A program made the translations under genes and the position numbers. The notes beneath the pieces were generated by a model. The model was given only the letters and a program-made list of their open reading frames with translations, did not search any database and had not been told where the DNA came from. From Albugo candida (lineage: Eukaryota; Oomycota; Peronosporomycetes; Albuginales), in contig JBDOQK010000067.1 of assembly GCA_040437565.1 (NCBI GenBank), forward strand, positions 100,374-164,373: 64,000 nucleotides of DNA, in the 5' to 3' direction. Positions within the stretch are counted from its first letter, which is position 1. Each line of letters begins with the position of its first letter. This document shows positions 60,245 to 64,000 of the stretch, piece after piece.

Positions 60245-61315
60245 AACGAGTGTAATGAAATCTTTGACAAACTAGACACCTCTTTCTCATCCTGTCTAAG
60301 TTTAAAGGAAGAAAGGGAAAGGGAGAAGGCTACAGATGGGAATTTGAGGAAAAAATCTTTACTTCTTGGCGATGAAGTTGCACCATGCACAATTTTCACA
60401 GACAAGGGTCTTGCACTCAGGACAGCATTCAAGAAGGTATTTCCAGTTGCAGCATATATTCTCTGTGTTTGGCAAATTCAGAGATTATGCTCTCTAAATC
60501 CAAGCAATGCTTTTGCTGAGATGGACAGAGTTCATGGAGGATTGGAATGGAATTTTCAGAAGCGCCAGCATTGGGGATTTCAAGCGAGAATGGATGGGGA
60601 TGTCGTAGATATCTGCACACCATCCAACAATCATCAGCTATATGCAGGCAACATGGAAGTCTATCAAAGTAAACTTTGTTACATACTGGATTTGCGTTTC
60701 CTACATCTGGGAAACATATACGCTTCCAGGGTAGATGAAAATCATTTAGCATCAAAACGATGGTTGCAGGTTTCAACAATGAATTTGCAACAAGTCTACA
60801 GCAGGATCACACACGATGCTGCGCATCAAGCAACGAGATTGCAGGTAAAGATAGGTTGTCGAAAGATCCGACAATGGCTGGACTTGGATCACAGATTTTA
60901 TGACCAAGCAATTAATAAGACTTCAATATTTGTTCTAATAAAATTGTACAATCAGTTGCGCAACGAACATGCCTGGGTCAATTTGCAAGGACTATGAAAG
61001 TGCCTTGTCTCCGCAAACTTCTAAAAAGATAGCAACTAATGGTGCATTGTGCATAATATATTTCCATGCACACTGGCACGATGCCCCCTCCCCCTTGCCT
61101 TTCCCCCAACTGCAATCTATTGCAAAGGCTCAATTTGATGTACCAAACTTTTATATCATCTCCGCAAACAGCAGTATTGCCGAGGTTTATTGCACCACCA
61201 GCAAGCTGCAACAAAAAATATTTTGATGGAACTTACTTCACAGAGATTTTGAGCTCCATTGAGCCTCATATAAAGCGCATAAGAGGCAGACCATCTCATG
61301 AACAGAATTAATCTT
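60245..61315 (+). mobile_element. broken MULE transposase, copy 2
   Basis: The open stretch 60344-60997 begins in the middle of a MULE transposase: CTIFTDKGLALRTAFKKVFP, then VAAYILCVWQIQRL and later YASRVDENHLASKRWLQVST, which corresponds to the family's S-R-E--H---K pattern. A short continuation around 61.07-61.31 kb follows in another frame. The N-terminal DNA-binding part and both termini are missing, so it is a fragment. It is only distantly like copy 1. Confidence 0.65.
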
Positions 61316-61410
61316 ATTGATCAACAAGAAGAAGCCTTCATTGCATGAATTTGTGAAACTAGGCTAGGTAACATTAGGACCTGTCCAAGATAGAGAGAAC
61401 CATAGTTTTT

Positions 61411-62139
61411 GGGAGCGCCTATAATCACACTCCCCTATAACTATTCTCACACGCCCCCCAATATAAGATCATTCCGTAACAATTTCCACCAATCATGTGA
61501 CCATTTATCACAAACTCATACAAACAATAGACACAAAAGATCGGAGCATATCAGCGAATAGTCAGTCCATGGTGACTTCATGAACGAGAAGCAAGAGCTA
61601 TTCGCTAAAAGCAATGACAATCTCGATGAGTATTTCTGAAGTTAAGTAGATGAAAATCATAACGTAGCAATACAAAATTATTCTTTCCAAGTCCTCCTTG
61701 ATCCAACGGCAATAGAATCCGATCAATTGACAGATAAATAGAGCGCAATTTCACCACAGTCCGATGGTACGAAGTGGATCCCATGGCTACGTCATTCCAA
61801 GTTACTGACATTGGAGCATGAGTAGCAACGCATCGCTATCCGAAGGCTTACAAGGATGAAGTAAAGAATCGCATATCGATGCTATTAAAAGCCTTACTTG
61901 TAGCAGAATGATGAGCATTCGATAAACGAATGAGAATCAGCAGATATAGGCAGCGCTATTATATTTTAGTATATGTGAGCAGGACATCGACTTTGACTGC
62001 AACCAAAAAGCTAGCAGACTGAGCAGGGTCCTTGCATTCAAAACGATAACACAGACGCAACAAAGTATGACAAACATGTCATAATATTTACGTGATTGGT
62101 GGAAATTGATACGGAATGATCTCATATTGGGGGGGGGGG
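61411..62139 (-). mobile_element. non-autonomous TIR element (family B), copy 2
   Basis: Inverted relative to copy 1 and about 90% identical where compared. The left end GGGAGCGCCTATAATCACAC is intact. The right end stops inside a G run (about 62130-62139), so the outermost 50 bp or so of that terminus are lost. The LINE sequence starts within 40 bp. It carries the same 68-codon ORF (61605-61811, minus strand). Confidence 0.75.
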
Positions 62140-62164
62140 TCAAAGAAGATGGTGACATGAGGCT

Positions 62165-62781
62165 GATTGCCGGTCCACTTCAGCGTGAATGCTAAGGGCT
62201 CCTCGATTATTTCCACGTGGAACAATATCTCAGCACTCACGGTGAATGTTAATGGAATTCATAAAAATGGTCATTTTTTTATCGACCACATCCTATCACA
62301 ACACTCCATTTGTTGTGTACAAGAAACCAGGTTTCACGATCACAACCAACTTAACTCATTTCATTTTTTTTAAATTCAGAAATGCAGCACAAAATGTTTG
62401 TCAATGACCACAACAGCGCTTTTCTCCATCCGACTCAAAATCACAGTGGCGGCGTCATGACAATTCTTCTTTGGTACTTTCCCGGTTATACAACAGCTGA
62501 AGAACTTACCGAACGAAACATTCGAAATCGTTCTTTGGGTTTGCGTCTTATCATTCACGATGCACCGGTGTATATTCACAATGCATATGCACCGGTCAAG
62601 GTCGAGGAACGAGTAGGTTTTTATGAGTTATTGCTTTCAAACACTTTCGAATCGACCGCAACACAATCGTGTTTGGTGATTTCAACACACCACTCGATCC
62701 AGCTATCGATGCTTCGAGTGGAACAATCCGGCACGAACCAGTCGATTAGCGTGTTTGGAATGGCTTTCACAGTTGGGTGTG
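62165..62781 (+). mobile_element. LINE retrotransposon, 5' part of endonuclease/RT ORF
   Basis: Encodes the start of an APE-type endonuclease: SALTVNVNGIHKNGHF, then HSICCVQETRFHDHNQ. An interrupted continuation follows with HSGGVMTILLWYFPGY, HNAYAPVKVEERVGFYELLL and, in a shifted frame, VFGDFNTPLDPAIDAS, which carries the GDFN active-site motif. At least one stop and one frameshift separate the parts, so this copy is dead. The reverse transcriptase would lie in or beyond the gap at 62782-62881. The order matches L1/Tad-like LINEs. Confidence 0.75.
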
Positions 62782-62881
62782 NNNNNNNNNNNNNNNNNNN
62801 NNNNNNNNNNNNNNNNNNNNNNNNNNNNNNNNNNNNNNNNNNNNNNNNNNNNNNNNNNNNNNNNNNNNNNNNNNNNNNNNN
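62782..62881. other. 100-N gap without repeated flank
   Basis: Inside repeat sequence. The LINE stops at the left edge and an unrelated dispersed repeat starts at the right edge. Real sequence is missing. Confidence 0.8.
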
Positions 62882-62883
62882 TT

Positions 62884-62975
62884 TTTATATGTATATATGT
62901 TATTTAAGATAGCCTAGGCAACTAGAGAAGTCAGTTAGTCTAATTCTAGTAATATAGACACCTTCAACTGATCTC
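62884..62975 (+). repeat. dispersed repeat, copy 3 (AAGATAGCC family)
   Basis: TATATATGTTATTTAAGATA, AGAGAAGTCAGTTAGTC and GACACCTTCAACT, matching 42885-42960. Here it directly abuts the MULE terminal repeat, so its right border is near 62977. Confidence 0.5.
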
Positions 62976-63115
62976 GTGTATAAAGTAGAAAAAGTATACA
63001 ATTGACCTGATTGGCTGGCGTACTTAGCAACAATTAAATTTCGTGAGCTGTGATTGGTTAGATCAATTGTCTGTGGCCGTAGTATTTATGTCTGTGGCCA
63101 TTGCGGCTCCATTTA
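62975..63115 (-). repeat. MULE-associated terminal repeat, inverted copy
   Basis: Reverse complement of 39705-39865: GGAGCCGCAATGGCCACAGA, ACGGCCACAGACAATTGATC, TAACCAATCACAG and TACGCCAGCCAATCAGGTCA are shared. No MULE coding sequence is attached here. Confidence 0.7.
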
Positions 63116-63349
63116 ATAAAAGAACACAACATGCAAGTTCTACTCAGAACCATTATGAAGGATAAACTATAACTAGTCTTGACAAAAACGAGATTCAGTT
63201 ATTTCTTATGATACAAAGAGTGTGCTTATCTCATGCGTGTGATTACCCTCATGATGGATGTGATATCGCGCTTAATGTTTAGTAGCAAGCTTCCGGGCGT
63301 CAGAAAGATCAACTGCTTGTAGTCATTGTGGGGGCAATATAATCAGGAA

Positions 63350-63630
63350 AGGTACATTTATTAGACATGAAACCCTGCAACGTTTTCCTATTCTATACGA
63401 TGAGCTGTGAGGGCTGCAACTTCGAATCACCTCGAAAATGTGATATCTGATCCGGAGTGGACAACGTTGTCCGAGGATGCATCCAGTAATGAAAAGATAA
63501 ACTTTCTATGAATACGTCAACGATAGTGAGGGATCGGAATTGAGAAAGCATTATTGATAAATTGTAGGAGCGATACATTTATTAGACAAGAAATATTGCA
63601 GCGCTTTTCTATTCTATATAGTGCAAGACA
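63350..63630. repeat. local direct repeat of about 50 bp
   Basis: GGTACATTTATTAGACATGA...TTTTCCTATTCTATA (about 63351-63398) is repeated with changes at about 63568-63616 (GATACATTTATTAGACAAGA...TTTTCTATTCTATA). Origin unknown. Confidence 0.6.
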
Positions 63631-63836
63631 CTTATAGCCGACACCCCCCCCTATTTATGCGGCCAAAATTCACAATTTCAATTTCATGCAGCCTATAGTT
63701 CTAACGTGCAAATAACCGGGTTTTTTTTAGCCAATCAGGAGTAGTGTATGTAGGTAGGTTAATCAATCGCCATATCACTTCAGAAGTTGATAACGCCCTC
63801 CGTATTTTTTTGCACTTATAGCTACCCAAAGTAGCC

Positions 63837-64000
63837 ATGCCACGTCAAAAACAACAAAGGAAACACTTGTACATGACATCAATTCATGCTGCAAAGAACA
63901 AGAAGCAGAAAATTGAAGTGCATGACTTTTGCACGAATTTGAAAATAGCAGCGCCTGCAGTAAAAATGAATCCCAGATGGACAGCGAAAATAAAGTGGAA
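63837..64000 (+). CDS. 5' part of an unknown ORF running off the window
   Basis: The ATG at 63837 starts an open frame to the end (54 codons): MPRQKQQRKHLYMTSIHAAK, then KNKKQKIEVHDFCTNLKIAA. It is very basic, as at the start of a DNA-binding or transposase protein. Its place among element remains makes a transposon origin likely. No family can be assigned from this part. Confidence 0.35.
   Translation, partial: MPRQKQQRKHLYMTSIHAAKNKKQKIEVHDFCTNLKIAAPAVKMNPRWTAKIKW

Noticed and set aside
1-64000. tRNA genes, rRNA genes, CRISPR arrays or riboswitches
   Set aside because: No T-arm/anticodon-arm pairs, rRNA cores or regularly spaced repeats were seen. The only tandem array is the 29-bp minisatellite without unique spacers.

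Overview
The window is a nuclear scaffold from a eukaryote, most likely an oomycete. The evidence is a myosin with a C-terminal FYVE finger, a divergent HSF-type DNA-binding protein, a tandem-RGS plus DENN fusion, FAR1-type Mutator-like (MULE) transposons, and very short GT-AG introns (about 43-61 bp) in tightly packed genes. The compactness and short introns would suit Albugo (white rust), but the genus is inference.

Layout. From 1 to 21 kb the genes are dense: a kinesin-14, a PD-(D/E)XK nuclease-like protein, a coiled-coil protein, a CLC chloride channel, a myosin-FYVE, an HSF-like protein, a small spliced gene, a CHY/RING ubiquitin ligase of the RCHY1 type, a small membrane protein and a candidate secreted effector. 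From about 21 to 43 kb the sequence is gene-poor. It holds small orphan ORFs, two terminal-inverted-repeat element families (one nested in the other), a broken MULE, a LINE scrap, a truncated copy of a nearby host gene, a minisatellite and several dispersed repeats. From 43 to 58.5 kb the genes are dense again: a coiled-coil/Hsp20-like protein, phosphatidylserine decarboxylase, a coiled-coil protein, cullin-1, an RGS-RGS-DENN protein and a hypothetical protein. From 58.5 to 64 kb transposon remains dominate: a second MULE, a second copy of the nested TIR element, a LINE endonuclease start, and an ORF running off the end.

Assembly. There are 21 gaps of exactly 100 N. At 17 of them the sequence just before the gap is repeated just after it (68 to about 820 bp). 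These look like contig ends that overlap but were never merged. Several genes are affected: the raw reading of the myosin contains a false second copy of its motor-end/IQ region, and the nuclease, CHY/RING, decarboxylase and cullin genes carry repeated pieces. Five pairs differ (myosin most, about 20 substitutions plus a 9-nt indel), which fits unmerged alleles in a diploid. The four gaps without repeated flanks all lie in transposon or repeat sequence.

Functional picture. The recognised genes are housekeeping: cytoskeletal motors, ubiquitin ligation (an SCF scaffold and a CHY/RING E3), phospholipid synthesis, chloride transport and G-protein/Rab signalling. I saw no operon-like cluster, tRNA, rRNA or CRISPR array. 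The effector candidate lies on the border between the dense block and the transposon-rich block, as is common for filamentous pathogens.
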